Program-made: the position numbers and the translations under genes
In this document: in pieces, positions 1-11,985 of the stretch
Layout: the number at the start of each line of letters is the position of its first letter
Position numbering within the stretch: position 1 is the stretch's first letter
The notes under the pieces: model-generated
Seen by the model: the letters and a program-made list of their open reading frames with translations, nothing else
Databases searched by the model: none
What the model was told of the DNA's origin: nothing
Assembly: GCA_033398695.1 (NCBI GenBank)
Contig: JAWKAU010000041.1
Span: 620,001 to 684,000, forward strand
Length of the DNA stretch: 64,000 nucleotides
Origin: Orobanche coerulescens
Taxonomy: Eukaryota; Streptophyta; Magnoliopsida; Lamiales; Orobanchaceae
Reading direction: 5' to 3'

Positions 1-599
1 TATGGATGTTCTCATAGGTCGCCTCGTTAAAAACCTTACCAAGTGAAAACCCAATGTGAAAAAAGCAAACCTTGGTCTAAGGACAAAAAGAGCGCGACAC
101 ATCCAAAGTGCCGAGTCACTAAAGACTTATCCGAAAATCAAGTTTTCTAAAGTCTTGACCTTCATGCACTAAATCAATCATAACTTCTTCGATTCAATAG
201 GTATCAACGAAACTGTAAGAACTTATGAAAACTAGACACCCATAGCTTTTCATTCACATACAGTACGTAACCTAGATCGACCTGAGCAGATCACAAAGCT
301 CTACCGAATTTGACTCAGCAAATTACCGGACATATCCTGTCCTACTTTGCAACAATTGTCATATGTCACTCAACATGATGGATGTGATCAAATGGTTGGT
401 TTCCTTGGAAAGTAGACACAAACCTTTCCAATGGTACCAATTTCAACATTTTCCAGAAAGTGACCTACCCTGTAGGTCATATGGGAGATAGACCAATACA
501 TTCAGGGCAAATTCGGGTATCGATATTCAAGTGTCATTTTATCGAGATAGAGCGAGCTTCAAGCTTCTTGTCAATCACAGACATTGCGTGAGCGCATTC
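1..599. other. Non-coding repeat-like DNA, left edge
   Basis: No open frame of interest. Its position suggests that it is the 3' untranslated or flanking part of the decayed minus-strand copia remnant whose pol traces begin near 600. The text looks like dispersed plant repeat sequence, but no LTR end, primer site or target duplication is visible, so it is left unclassified. Confidence 0.3.
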
Positions 600-1905
600 T
601 AGGCCATCATCACAGTGGTTTTACTGGATTATTACGAATGAGTACATCGAGTCAAACATGAATACATAATACCATACTTTTTTTAAGACTGCATCATCAC
701 TTAAATGAGACAACTCTTATTATGACTTCGACTAGTCATTGGGAATCATATAGGCATTACTTTACCATCTCTTAGGGAAACCATCCCTTAAATTGCCTAA
801 AACTGATTGATGAATACGCATCATCAAGTGTTCTCAAGATCCTTTCATTCTTATCTTTGGATTTAGCGGAATCTCTTAGTCTCACAAGAGTACATCACTA
901 TAAACCCTTAGTTTTACACGCAAAAGCTTCATATCTCTTCCAAATCAAGTATATACTTAGTATGCATTCCCGATAATCACTTGTCGCCGCGCTCCGTGGT
1001 CAGGATCCACTTGATTTGAGTTTGATCCACCACAAGATCCTTTTATCACTTAACTTAGTTCCACACTAAGATAATATTTAACCACAAGTTGCACGTCAGT
1101 TTTTGGGAAACTATCTAACTGAAAAGATAGTGGATGCTATAACATCCATTACGGTAGCACAACTAAGTTTCGTGTCATCATAGTCGATTCCAGTGTGTTC
1201 ATGAGAAACCTCGCGCCATGAGGTGAGTTTAACTCCTTCTCTCACTCGCCTTAACAAAGTATACATATAGATCTTATCTTTGGAGTGTCGGCACCACTTC
1301 AACAAAGGGCTGTCACTTTGTTCATACTGGAGTCGCATATATTTCCATTTTAGGCTAATGCTACAATGTTGTTGATTTTCAACGAAGTATGGTTCGATTA
1401 AACTCACATTCCACGTCCTCATGTACCGGCTTTATTCATAGAGTACTCTTTATGGATTGGCATTCATTGAGGCGTCCCCCAATGATGACTATAATCCATA
1501 ATCACATGAGACGGATGAGTTCATTTGATCATATGATCAAGTTTCATGTACCAAACTCGCATACATTCTTAGCGAGAGTATTTTTCGAACGAAGTGGCAT
1601 CCCAATACTTGATAAGATCCATGGCCTAGTAACACCGTCTACCACAATTTGTGGTGTTACCATATCACCATTCATAGGTGACGAACGTCCATGACCGGAC
1701 ACAATCCTTGCAAACATGTTTGAAGCATGTATTTAATCTCGTCACTTTAGGGAACTTGGTGAGGTACAGTATGGACAAACTACGACAATTCCAAGTCGTT
1801 CTACTCGAACATGATAGTTCGCATCTCCCCCTAACGACGGGAAGACTGGCTCATCAAAGTGACTTACGAGATCGTCTGCCAAGGTATATTTTAAACGAAC
1901 TATGA
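600..1905 (-). pseudogene. Decayed Ty1/copia pol (integrase end to reverse transcriptase)
   Basis: Read on the minus strand, short stretches resemble plant copia polyproteins but in shifting frames. Near 1862-1816 the translation gives HFDEPVFPSLGGD, like the integrase-to-RT linker. Near 1217-1150 it gives ARGFS and then, in another frame, GIDYDDT followed by VMDVIASTIFSV, matching the start of the RT palm (usual pattern ARLVAQGFSQ...GIDYEETYSPVMD...). Many stops and frameshifts separate these blocks, so no product is possible. Further RT and RNase H sequence should lie towards position 1 but is too degraded for me to align by eye. It is on the same strand as the LTR at 40620-40863 and may belong to the same old element, split by the Tekay-like insertion at 5014. 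Confidence 0.5.
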
Positions 1906-4900
1906 GTGAAAGCGCATGTTGTATTCATCATTTATAACCCATCATAATGCGTTGTGGTAACGCACTTTCGCACATGAACATGTGGACGATAAAGGTTTTT
2001 CATTGTTAACACAATCTAGTTAACAAAATGTATATGGTTACACTTGTAACTAAGCATTTGAATGATGATAGGTATAGGTGATATGACATGTTGACCTATG
2101 CTAGATAACTGTAGCTACTGGTCTTGAGAATCCAACAAAACCGCCACCATGCACCACCGGGATCGAACATAAAGAAACGATTGAACCGGTAATAGGCCGT
2201 TGGTTTTATCAAACTTCTAGTACTTTCTTGAAGAGTTCACTCCCTTCACCAGCCCCAAACACCTCAAAATTTTGTGAGCATGTATAAACGAGTGTTGGGA
2301 TTCCAAAACCATCAACCTTGTGGTCAGAAATCGGTCGAAATGACATCAAACTGGTCGTTGGGACGGTTGGTGGTATGTGAAAACTTCATTTAAGTGGTTC
2401 ACCTCCTTCTAAGTCTCCAAATGGCACCAAAATTTGTGAGAAGGTAGCCTTGGATGTTAGGAAGTACTCGTTAAAATTTCACTTTAAGACTTGGTCTAAA
2501 ATGGGTGAACCGACCTTTACAATGACTGGTCCGCAAGTTGGACAACCATAAACTCAGGTTTCATCAACTTATCAATCATTGTCAAAAAGAACAACATAAC
2601 ATATAAATGTTATCACTTGAGTACGACCATTTGTGAACACCAACATAGCATCATAAGACACCCAGGCTAATACTTATGATCATGCATATATAAAGACTCG
2701 GTAAAAAGAGAGGACTCAGCACCATGCTTATGCGAGTCGCTACATTATTCTCTTTAGCATAGGAGGGTTTCATCTCCTAATCGTGCCCAAGAATAGGCTT
2801 TAATCAATGAATATGGCTAAGAAGGATCATCGGGGGGTCTTTGGCGTCACACATGCTTATGAAAGCAAGACGCGAATGACATAACTATCATCATCGGTCA
2901 TGAGCCCTGCTCACAACTCCACCAACGTACTTTGGTGTCTTTGATTCAGGTAGTTTCTTTGTTCAAAGAAAAAATAATGTCCATGGCAATAACGTGGTAT
3001 ATGGATCATCAAACTGTCCAAACTCCGGACTATTAAAGCTTAAATGTGTCAATGTCCAAATACATCTTCTGGTTACAAAAATCGATGTAAGCCGGACCAT
3101 ATTGACTCATGAATATTTTTCCTTTTCACATATCCAATACAAGTGATGCATAAGATTTTATTCTCACAAATCACAATGAGATGCTATGAGTGATACACAT
3201 TGGCATATATATCATCGATTCATAATATGGTTCAATTGTTACGGAACATATGCGACTAGAAAACACCATTCGGCATTCAACAACTTGAGCATTATACCAC
3301 TCATTGATTGTGATGACCTAGTCATCATAGTCACAATGGATTTATAAACCGAAATCCAAAAATATCGTGCTCCTTGAAAATATCTTAATACGCACTCAAT
3401 TTCGCTTGCAAAATTTTACAAACATGAGCATAGCGAACACTCTAACAACATAGAGATTTTATACCTGATACGATTAAAATGTTCTATCATATTGAGTGCA
3501 TAACATGGAAAGATTATATGCCTAAGGGGCAAAATTACGACACAAGCATGGTGTAAAACTACCATGCATACGCTCGACCTTCTTATAAGGGTGCGTATTT
3601 TGGGCTTCCCCAAGGAAACTGTTTTTCAACATTTGAAAGATGATAGTTTAGCATACAACGCATACCAAAAATTGCATCATCTATGGTAAATACGGCTAAA
3701 AATAGGTTGAAAATATGTGTCATAAGACCACTTGCAAATTTAAGATGGGAACCAAGTTGGCTGGGACAAAAGTTAGCACAATCGCTGGAAATAAAATTCT
3801 GCGCAGCTTGACCTTTGTTCACTAAAACAACGATAACTTCCTTGTTAGGAAGGCTATGGATGAACAGTCAGATGTTATGGAAACTAGACTTCCGTATCTT
3901 TCTATCTATATATGTGCACCACACGGATTATTAAACTCAGATCACAGTGCATATTTTAATTAGCTGCTTTAGTATTTTCCAAGTTTAGTGAGAAAACAAG
4001 GTTGAGACCATATCTAATGTCATAAGTGTTGATGCAAAAACATGGCAATGACAGCCATAGGCGCGTTTAAACGCAGCAGGATGTTCAATTTCTTATCTCG
4101 AATAATGATCCTTTCGGTAACTCCAACTTGGTAGACTTGCAGAGAAAGTAGGAATGTCGGTACAGCTAAGGCTGTTTAAAAACCACTTATTCCGTTTGAA
4201 CTTTCAAAGCATAAACAAATACCAAGGAGGATGCGCCTAGTCATGACCAAAAGTGTATACAAAATCCACCAAAGTGCATCAAATCAACCAAGAATTTTAA
4301 TTCTCAATTTGCAAGTATATGTCATAATAGCCATGTTATATGGATGCAACACGGTGTATCAATATTAAGCATTTTGAACCATGAGACATAATGAATATAC
4401 CATAACCAACTCGTCTTAACCATCCAATAAGATCGACTAAACATAGTCAAATGTATAAGGCACATGCCTTTACAAATACTTGGCTAAGTATTCGGACCTA
4501 TAGTCACACAAACTATAATCGAGGTCAACGAATTCATGTATTTACCGCAAAATGCCATTGCTTTACATGTAAAAATTCATGAGAATTACTCTTACATTCT
4601 TTTATATATCATATTGCAAGTAGACGGTGCATGACTACACCCACATGCAATATGTTATTTTAATAGGATGAAAGATGGAGTTTTCTAAATATGGGATTGG
4701 GTCAAGACCAACATGATGGTCGCTCAATTCAACGTGACAAATCCGTCACAAATCGATTTTAACCACAACATATCCGTCGCAATCGATGTTTGTCCCATTT
4801 GTACGTCACAAATATGTGACTAGTCATGAACGATTCATAACTTTACCATTACCGACAATGTTCATTTTATTCAATGGTTGGTTTATAATCGACAAAACAG

Positions 4901-5013
4901 CAACGTCAAATCGCACCTAAAACGTGGTGTGTGTAACAACCACAAATATTAATTTTCAACAATTATCCGTGACTCCCCCAGGACCGTCACACAGTTTACT
5001 TTGACATACAAGA
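1906..5013. other. Repeat-like non-coding DNA left of the Tekay LTR
   Basis: There are only short chance frames. If the copia remnant is one element, this stretch should hold its gag and integrase, but I cannot recognise either. A dyad GTCACAAATATGTGAC lies near 4806-4822 among several 'cgtcacaaat' words at 4730-4820, which may mark the edge of a small DNA transposon. The stretch ends at the 5-bp sequence CAAGA (5009-5013) next to the Tekay LTR. Confidence 0.3.
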
Positions 5014-5219
5014 TGTAATACCCGGTTGTAATTCAGTCATTTTTATTCAGTAATTATCAATCAGTAATTGTCACTCAGTGATTTTCATTCATTAATAATC
5101 ACTTATCACTCATACTCATTCAATTGTGTTCACCGTTCGGCGTAATATTTGTCATACTCGTACTTTTGCCCCCGTACTTCTCGAATTCTGTGATTTTTGT
5201 ACTCGGTGCATCGTTAGGC

Positions 5220-5560
5220 TGAACTGCTTGTCGAGCAAGGCCGCACGAGCATCTGGTCGTGCGTGGCGCTCGTGCATTGCGGCTGGACTGGGCAGGAGAC
5301 TCAGCGGCCGAGTCAGTGCCGCACGAGCAGGCCACACGAGCAACTGCTCGTGCGCGGCGCTCGTGTGTTGCGGCTGGATTGGGCAGGAGACCCAGTGGTC
5401 GAGTCAGTGCCGCATGAGCAGGCTACACGAGCAACTGCTCGGGCGTGGTGCTCGTGTGTGCGGCTGTACTGGGCAAGAGGCCCAGCGTTCGAGTCAGGTC
5501 CGCACGAGCAGGCCACACTAGTTGCTGCTCGTGCGCGGCGCTTGCGCGCTAAGAGCAGTA
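5220..5560 (+). repeat. GC-rich ~90-bp tandem repeats in LTR U3
   Basis: Three units and a partial one are seen; the words GGCTGGACTGGGCAGGAG, GGCTGGATTGGGCAGGAG and GGCTGTACTGGGCAAGAG start at 5281, 5372 and 5462. Each unit contains CACGAGCA and TGCTCGTG in inverted orientation around a 2-bp spacer, so each can fold into a hairpin. The block lies about 75 bp upstream of the TATA box, where tandem repeats in LTRs often act as enhancers. The enhancer role is inference. Confidence 0.85.
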
Positions 5561-5633
5561 GCCGGTAGAAGTTTCACGCACGACCGGACGCACAGACAGT
5601 TGGTCATGCGGGTTGGTCGTGCATACCTGTGAC

Positions 5634-5642
5634 CTATATAAG
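5634..5642 (+). promoter_or_regulatory. TATA box of Tekay 5' LTR
   Basis: CTATATAAG lies inside the LTR and is repeated at 37185-37193 in the 3' LTR. It is the best candidate for the U3 core promoter. The start of transcription is expected some 30 bp downstream. Confidence 0.6.
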
Positions 5643-7266
5643 TGGACCGACGGGTTTTCTTTCCTCATTTCCACCACTTCTTCACCTTGGTCCGAGAGAG
5701 AGGGTTTTTGGGTGAGATTTTTCATCATTAAACACTGGTGTGTTCGGATTTCTTGTTCTTCGTTCGTTTGTGAAGCTTGGATAGTCGATTTAACACGTAT
5801 TCACCGGATCGAAGTGTTTGGATCTTCAAATGTAAATTCTTTAACATCTTGGATTTCAATTTTGAGTTGGGATATGATGTTTTGGATATGATAATCATGA
5901 TATATGGAGTGATATACTTGTGATTATGAATTTTTAAGGATTATCATCGGATTAATAGGGATTATTCAAGAACACTTTGAATATTGATTTGGATTTGGGG
6001 GTTTTCTATTAGATGTCGATGTAATCTCGAATTGTGTATTCATTTTAGATTATTGAGTGTATTGAAGATGTTTTGACGGATTGAATCACTCCTTGGAGGT
6101 TTGGTATGGATATAACGGAGGTTTATTGTAAACAATCGAAGATTGGTTACAACGTGTTCGATATAATGCCCCAATGAACTTGGTTTAGTCGTATCGACGT
6201 TTTGAGTTCGTTATATTCGTGTTTGATTCATATGTTGAATGGATTGTTGGTAATTGTGTTATTCAAGGTTGTTCGAGCGACCGACATTTCATTTAGGACG
6301 TTTTTTCGTGGAAGGACATTGTTCACCGATGTTGTGTAAGTTAACTCTTACTCGGTTAAAAGGATTTTCATTCCTTTCATTGTTGTTCATTCATAATCAT
6401 AATTCATTCATAATGTATTAACCGTATTAAGACTTGTAATTGTCAATTAATCACTTCATTCACGAGGAACGACGGTTCCAATCATTTCATTGAGCTATCA
6501 TTCATTTCACTATCATTTCATCTCGGTGAGTCATTCTTGACTTTGTCGGATTGTTATTCATTATTATTCTTCATGGTCATTCTTGTTCATATGACCTTCT
6601 GGGTTCATATTACGCGGCCGGGTGTGGATGTGTGGGATTTTTAGTCGGGCACGTGATGGTCATGTGTTGGGTTCACCGACACATTGGACTGTGCACACGG
6701 TAATGTACCTCCGTGAGACTAATTAGGTGCAATGGTGGGTGTGTCCGGAGATCCGTCTTGTGCACGTGCACATTCCATTACGGGTGTACTATGATGCCTC
6801 TCTTCAGCTTCATTTCATAATTAAGATATATCATGATTGTGTTTATTCAACTCTTGAGGATTGTTGTTACGTATGGCGATTCCGTTGGGGGATATTGTTT
6901 TCAGGTCATGGCAAGGTTAAGGCACGGGAAGAGAACGTTGACGGCGAGGAGTCCCAGTGATACTAGTAGGGGCCCCCAGTCCGTTTCAGTTATTCATGTC
7001 TTTTCATCTTTATTTCCGCTGCAGATTTCCGTTTGGATATTCATTTTCATTTAATGTTGTATATTTTATCTTCACATAAAATATACATGTATTCAGTATT
7101 CTTCCTGGGTGTATTATACTTAGACTCCTCATCGGAGTACTTGGTAATATGATGTGGTTCGGTACTACATTTACGTCGTTAATTCATTAATTTTCATTCG
7201 TCTAGTGGGTCCCAGTCGGGGGTTCACGACACTGTAATATCCGCCTAGTTTGGGGTGTTACAGAGT

Positions 7267-7278
7267 TGGTATCGGAGC
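7267..7278 (+). other. Primer binding site, tRNA-Met type
   Basis: TGGTATCGGAGC lies four bases after the 5' LTR. It differs at one position from the common plant tRNA-iMet site TGGTATCAGAGC. It fixes the element's orientation as plus. Confidence 0.9.
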
Positions 7279-7741
7279 GTGGTTTTGAATACTACCTTCC
7301 GAGTCATGTCTCATTTGAAATCATCATTCATCAGACTAGTATCATTGGAATTTCGCATCACGTGTGACCTGTGCAAGAGCCGAGCCCCTCAGACCAAAGA
7401 ACAGTAAGATTTCTGACGCCATGGTATAATTTCTAGCAATAGAATCACTCATTGATCATTCAACAGTCAACAATCCTCTTTCATCATTTTCATTTTTGAT
7501 CAAGTCGATCATGTTAATTCATTAATCACTCACTTCATTTCATTGTTCAGTTGTTGATCTTGAGCATCATATCATTAATCTTGTTAACTTGTTCAAGATA
7601 ATCATTTCAAGAATTTCATCAGATAATCACGTCACTTCAGTTGATCATTCATGTAATCATTGTGTTTGAGCGCGTATGCTCATTTTCATCATTTCATGAC
7701 GTAAATCATAATGCGGTACTAATACGAGATATATAATTATC

Positions 7742-8480
7742 ATGCGACCTTCCTACTTCAGTATGGAGAGAGCTATCAGGGGACGCACGGGGAGAGGCCG
7801 CGGTGCGGGCCGAAATCCGGGAAATAATCACTCACTGCCAGGAAGTCGTACCCAGGACTCAGCTCGATCGGAAGATGTTCGGGTTGATCCACTCACTTTT
7901 ATGTTGGTCATGATGACTGACCCATATGCAATTGCTTAATCATCATTGCGCCACTCTGGCTAAATTAATCAAGAGAACCCTCCCGTATGAGCCTGCTGCT
8001 AAGGAAATTGCTGAGCAACAACCTTCATCTGTTAGCAGGAAATCAACGAAGCGTAATCAGTCTGAAGGCGGTCAGTCGACCTTCAAGAAGCCTCGTGTGG
8101 GCCCTAACGTTTCTGAGCGACTTCCTACGGTGCCTAATCCTGCGGGATCTCAGCCCCGAGCGGCCAGATCAGCCATCACCTGTTTCAACTGTGGAGCGTT
8201 GGGTCATTACAGCACTAAGTGTCTGAAGCCGTCTATCACGTGCCATGATTGTGGGATTGTTGGGCATAAGGCCCGTTTTTGCCGACGGGACTCCAATCCG
8301 ACTCCGGTGGCATCTCAGGCCCTGAAGCAATCAGCGATTCAGAATCAGACTGCTATGTCAGCGTCGTTTAAGACGACGGAAGCGAATAAAAGCGGAGCTC
8401 ATATTTATCAGACGGGAGCGTCCGGTTCGGGGGTCGAAAAGAACCGAATTCACGCGATGAAGTGGACCGACGATCCGGAG
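7742..8480 (+). pseudogene. Tekay gag, internally deleted, zinc knuckles kept
   Basis: An arginine/glycine-rich N terminus begins at ATG 7742 (MRPSYFSMERA, then GRTGRGRGAGRN) and runs to a stop at 7937-7939. A second frame starting at 7926 continues with a basic linker and two CCHC zinc knuckles, CFNCGALGHYSTKC and CHDCGIVGHKARFC, which bind RNA in the nucleocapsid. The capsid core of a few hundred residues that chromovirus gag normally has between these parts is missing: the text passes from the N-terminal region almost directly to the linker. The particle-forming part is therefore absent, and the element could only have moved with gag from elsewhere after this deletion. Confidence 0.8.
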
Positions 8481-8888
8481 GCCCGAATGATCTCAGGTAT
8501 ACTAGTAATTCTATCTCAACTTGTGTGTACCCTTTTTGATACTGGTACATCGCATTCATTCATTTCCGAATCATATTTGAATAGACTTCACTTAGACAGT
8601 CCTAATAATTGTGGACCTTATATCATTGGTCTACCTGACGGTAGAAGGATTTTCGGAAATCATGAGGTTAAGAACTGAACGAATTAAGCTTAACGACCGC
8701 GATTGGTTGGCGGACCTAATCGCGGTGGATTTACCTAAGGACGATGTAATATTGGGTATTAGTGGGATGGATCGTCATGATACCATCCTCAATGTTCGTA
8801 AGCGTATGGTCACTATCATTTCCGTCGTTGGAGTCAGTGTGTATTTAAGGGAGGTGATCCCCGTTGTTCCGGAAGAATCATTAATATG
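8480..8888 (+). pseudogene. Tekay aspartic protease, frameshifted
   Basis: The frame continuing from gag contains LFDTGTSHSFIS, the retropepsin active-site motif (D-T/S-G), and stops at 8676-8678. The following protease-end and linker sequence (LADLIAVDLPKDDVILGISGMDRHD) is in another frame starting near 8611, so a frameshift lies between about 8640 and 8680. The family normally has one continuous gag-pol or pol frame here. Confidence 0.78.
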
Positions 8889-8920
8889 ATGAAAGCAGTA
8901 AAATTACTCAACCAGAGTTG

Positions 8921-9112
8921 TTCAATCATTCATTATATCATTGTCATCGATTGACCGTTCTAAGGCAATCGAGATGTTCAATCATTCATTACATATCATT
9001 GTCATCGATTGACCATTCTAAGGCAATCGACGTGTTCAATCATTCATTATACCATTGTCATCGATTGACCGTTCTAAGGCAATCGAGATGTTCCATCATT
9101 CCTTATATCATT
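8921..9112 (+). repeat. 56-bp tandem repeats in pol, left part
   Basis: Units start at 8921, 8977, 9035 and 9091 (spacing 56, 58, 56) and contain TCATCGATTGACCGTTCTAA and GGCAATCGA. The last unit is cut at 9112 by the copia insertion and resumes at 33510. Counting both sides there are about six units. The length is not a multiple of three, so each added unit shifts the reading frame. They replace the protease-to-RT linker of a normal element. Confidence 0.85.
9108..9112 (+). other. Target site duplication of copia complex, left copy
   Basis: TCATT precedes the copia LTR start TGTTGGGA at 9113, and the identical TCATT follows the other end at 33510-33514. Removing the insertion with one copy rejoins an ordinary 56-bp repeat unit of the Tekay element. 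Confidence 0.92.
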
Positions 9113-11112
9113 TGTTGGGATTCGGTGCCTAAAACGAAGGCCCAGCGGAAGCGGTAAAATGAAAATTAATTCGATCTGAATCCCTACGAGGATCGATCGA
9201 GCTACGTATATACGAATATCAAAAAATGAATTCACAAGAGATATATAGAATCACCCTTGTAGTCCGTTGATTAGATGGATAACCTTCTCTTGAGCTATTC
9301 CCCAAGCTTTGCTTGATCTCTACGAATCTATTCCGCTTCAAGCCCTTGAACGATCCAACGCCGAAAAGACCGCGTCTCTACTTGCCACGCGCCGGAGAAA
9401 CGACCGGAACGACGATCACCTTGCTATCCTCCGAGGATACGGCTAGAGCTAAGTGATGAAGCTTCCAATATGAAATTATAACACTCTAAGTGTATAAATC
9501 ACAATCTCTCTTTTATGTCTTGATGTTTTCTCCAAGAAAAAATCAAGAACTTGTGATGAAGATGAAGAAGACTTGGAGAAGCCTTTCTCTCTCTCTCTAC
9601 ACTTTGTCTCACGGTTGATTTTACACAAGGAATCAAAAGGTGCATGTGTTATGAGATGTCTTCTTCCTTTTATTCAACTCTCACTTTAATAATACAAATC
9701 ATGCCACATGATTTTAAACCCCAAAATGTCATGTTCTTTCATATAAAATGATAGCAACAAGACAAGAGAAAAGTGAGTGGAAACAAAGGGGGGCGGCTAC
9801 TATGCAAAAAAGGACGAGTTCGGTTCGTTTCAGACTCCCGTGAGTCCAAACAGATAAACTATGATTCCGTTCCGATATATTTGTATCGATTAATTAATCC
9901 AATTAATTAAACATATCAAATACAAAATAACATAATTAATTTCTCCAAGAAATAATTATATTCATGAATTAAATTAATCACCCACTGATATATTTAATCC
10001 ATTAAGCCGTAAATCAATTTATCCGATATATCGATTTAAACATCAAATGTCCCAAATTTAGATATCCAATATCTAATATTCATAATGAGAGAATTAGCTC
10101 GATTCATTCCGTCGTTAATCCTAATGCGCGACTCGGTAGGTCCGTCTCAGTCAGCAATGGGAGGAACCAAAGAGTAGTAGCACCACCTAGCTAGCCTGGC
10201 GGCCTACACCGTATCCCAACTCAGAACGAATGATTGGGATCATTCAAGAACCATTCTGTCGTGAATACCAGTATACGTATAAACCCTTCTTTCAAATGTC
10301 CTGATCAAGTTATAGGGTTACGGTCTGTCAAACCCTATCTGTACTTGACGCTATGCATGCGTTAATGCAAATCGAGATCATCGAGCTCTCGTGTATCCAA
10401 TACAACTAGCTCCAATGCTTTGGTCAAAGACTTATGATCTCATTTGCCAATAACCGCATAGGACATATAACCCGCTCACTAACGGGAGAAAGAATTCTAT
10501 CTTGGTATTCAGTAGGACCTGCTACTTGCCCATCAAGATGCACGTCGAGGTTGACCCCCGTCTTCCGGTTTACAGGGTCGAACTACTCTAATGAAAATCT
10601 TGACGTCACAAGCACATCCCTACTAAGTCCTCAAGTCGAAGGTTCACGAATACCTATCACAACCTTTCGATTCCGTCATTGACTGTCCCGGAGTGAAATC
10701 CGTGTGACGAATCGAGGGTGAGTCGGTTCGAGTATACTAATCCAATTAGCATACCTATAATATGTAATCCCACTAACCATTAGTGTCCGGCAGGCACTCT
10801 CCATGTCAAAGAACAATCATACAAGTCTTCAGATAAACTTAACGCCCAGTCAAGTTTCATCGACTTGCGAACGATTAAGTATTTGAGCTATAAGCCTTTC
10901 CATTGCCGACTCGCTTATCCAATAAGGAGTGTAACGTTTTTCTCTCAAATACACGGACTAGTTTCTATATGTATATTTACGAGTTAGGAATGCCAGTAAC
11001 TACCAGTAAATAAAGAAACGTCCATTGCCTTATATTTATGATTTACATAATTACAAGTACAATGCCCTCACTCAACATCCTCTGAGTGGCATTCGAGGGC
11101 ATACTCCTAACA
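9113..11112 (-). repeat. LTR-A (3' LTR) of copia complex
   Basis: This LTR is 2000 bp. On the minus strand it begins TGTTAGGAGTATGCCC and ends ACCGAATCCCAACA. It is nearly identical by eye to LTR-C (2003 bp). Immediately outside it, at about 11113-11130, lies the purine-rich plus-strand priming tract (minus strand GTGCAAGTGGGAGAT). Confidence 0.93.
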
Positions 11113-11127
11113 ATCTCCCACTTGCAC

Positions 11128-11913
11128 TCAATGCCACACACTATGGTATCTAATACCCATGTTCTCCAGATGACGCTCCAAGCTATTCTGAGAAAGTGGC
11201 TTGGTCAGTGGATCGGCGACGTTGTCGTCCGAGTCTACTCTGTGCAGCACAATATATCCCTTGCGAACAAATTCTATTATGAGGTGATACTTCCTCTCAA
11301 TATGTTTGGTGCTGTTGTGAAACCTCGGCTCCTTGGCCTGCGCTACAGCTCCGTCGTTGTCACAGTACAGCGGAACAGGCAGCTCAGCACATGGTATCAC
11401 TTGAAGTTCTCCCAGAAACTTCTTAATCCAGAACCCTTCCTTGGAAGCCTCCGAGGCTGCTTGATACTCAGCCTGACAGGTGGAATCAGCAGTCGCGCTT
11501 TGCTTGGCGCTACGTCAAGATACTGCTCTTCCATTAAGAGTAAATATGTAGCCAGAAGTAGACATCGAGTCGTCCTTCAGTCCTTGGAAGTCCGAATCAA
11601 TGAATCCCACCACATCCAATTCTCCACCGCCATACATCAGAACCATATCTCTAGTCCTTCTCAAGTACTTGAGAACGTTCTTTACGGCAGTCCAATGTTC
11701 CCTACCTGGGTTTGCCTGAAACCTACTCACCACGCTTACAGCATGCGCAATGTCAGGTCTCGTACACAACATAGCATACATGAGGCTACCCACGGCCGAA
11801 GCATATGGTATATTACTCATTTTCTTTCGTTGTTCCTCACTCTGAGGACACATCTTCAAGGTGAGTTTTATTCCATGTCGCATCGGTAGGAACCCTCTTT
11901 TAGAATCATCCAT
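11128..11913 (-). pseudogene. Copia RNase H and RT end
   Basis: Two minus-strand pieces, 11515-11913 and 11128-11400, hold the C-terminal pol region. The first has YASAVGSLMYAMLCTRPDI and EHWTAVKNVLKYLRRT, conserved in copia elements just after the RT palm, and VVGFIDSDFQG, the start of RNase H. The second has LYCDNDGAVAQA, HIERKYHLIIEFV and the terminal VADPLTKPL. Between them (11401-11514) the reading frame is broken by stops, so the RNase H is split. The end near 11128 sits just inside the LTR-A purine tract, as expected. Confidence 0.85.
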
Positions 11914-11985
11914 CTTAAATCGCTTTAAGATTTTATCTATATAGAGGGCTTGGGAAAGACCTATTGTTCTCTTCGCTCTATCCCG

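Larger units (their letters stand above)
5014..7262 (+). repeat. 5' LTR of Tekay-like element
   Basis: This 2249-bp LTR is bounded by TG and CA. Its U3 holds GC-rich tandem repeats of about 90 bp (5220-5560), followed by a TATA box CTATATAAG at about 5634-5642. By eye it is close to the 3' LTR. The visible differences include a 13-bp length change near 5238, where the 3' copy has an extra 'gcacgagcagtcc', and scattered C/T and G/A changes. Confidence 0.92.

Noticed and set aside
5126..5568. Several overlapping frames on both strands in the LTR
   Set aside because: They run through the GC-rich ~90-bp tandem repeats; all frames stay open because of the repeats, and no domain is recognisable. 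The same occurs at 36663-37335.
8921..9112. Regular repeats that might suggest a CRISPR-like array
   Set aside because: Units are directly adjacent with no unique spacers and sit within a plant retrotransposon pol region.
11086..11889. 267-codon plus-strand frame
   Set aside because: It lies opposite the copia RNase H and RT end; its open state reflects the codon bias of the minus-strand gene.
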